From Rhodospirillales bacterium (GTDB lineage Bacteria > Pseudomonadota > Alphaproteobacteria > Rhodospirillales > Shumkoniaceae), in assembly GCA_018432935.1 (NCBI GenBank), contig JAHDSF010000024.1, positions 124,001-188,000 on the forward strand: a DNA stretch of 64,000 bases, given 5' to 3'. This document shows, in pieces, positions 63,916 to 64,000 of this stretch (position 1 is its first letter; each line of letters opens with the position of its first letter). Below the pieces are notes generated by a model, which was given only the letters and a program-made list of their open reading frames with translations, made no database searches and was not told the DNA's origin. Position numbers and translations under genes: made by a program.

Positions 63916-64000
63916 GTTTGCCGCCCGGCGCCCGACCGTTCTCAGGTTGGTGGTCGATCGCCGATTGTCCATTGGCGGTTGGCGGAAAACCCCGCGCAAC

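Overview
The window reads as chromosomal DNA of a very GC-rich alphaproteobacterium, probably a Rhodospirillales-type soil or water organism. This rests on gene content and style (YcjX/YcjF pair, fused MaoC-phosphotransacetylase, TRAP and peptide ABC systems, respiratory nitrate reductase, kai genes); I ran no search. Almost every base is coding. I see no rRNA, tRNA, CRISPR array, insertion sequence or prophage.

Layout. 1-1617: end of a ycjX-like gene and a ycjF-like gene. 1714-3448: IclR regulator and a DapA-family lyase. 3482-14488 (minus): a long catabolic and uptake run, read right to left as binding protein, two permeases, D-aminoacylase, RidA, two ABC ATPases, a 3-hydroxyisobutyrate dehydrogenase-like enzyme and an aldehyde dehydrogenase, with mtgA behind it. 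A divergent IclR gene (14616) faces it across a repeat-rich operator region. 15386-19487: small unrelated genes (chalcone-isomerase-like, PCu(A)C copper chaperone, NTF2-like, SDR, membrane protein, Rrf2 regulator). 19609-23870: LarA-like protein, then fused MaoC-phosphotransacetylase and acetate kinase. 23925-29419 (minus): an unusual cytochrome oxidase cluster. 29633-39372 (minus): narK-narGHJI-parvulin plus two small genes. 39697-43588 (minus): enolase-superfamily enzyme, sensor kinase and a TRAP-type binding protein without permeases. 43965-48067 (plus): kaiC (frameshifted), two kaiB genes and a PAS histidine kinase. 48132-51341: MFS transporter and a YgiQ-type radical SAM protein. 51472-55118: TRAP transporter and an aldolase-like protein that has lost its catalytic residues. 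55130-63915 (minus): glycerol kinase, a DUF1127 peptide, two TPR proteins and a 1260-residue SARP/cyclase-like/ATPase regulator.

How it fits together. The organism looks respiratory and versatile, with oxygen and nitrate as acceptors. It imports peptides or acylated amino acids and carboxylates, and can make ATP from acyl phosphate through PTA-AckA. The points most worth a second look are the kai operon (kaiC frameshift, no kaiA, two different kaiB genes, a sigma-54-like promoter), the oxidase whose K-channel lysine is glutamine, the dead aldolase in the TRAP operon, the binding-protein/kinase pair, and the composite palindromic elements lodged inside two operons.
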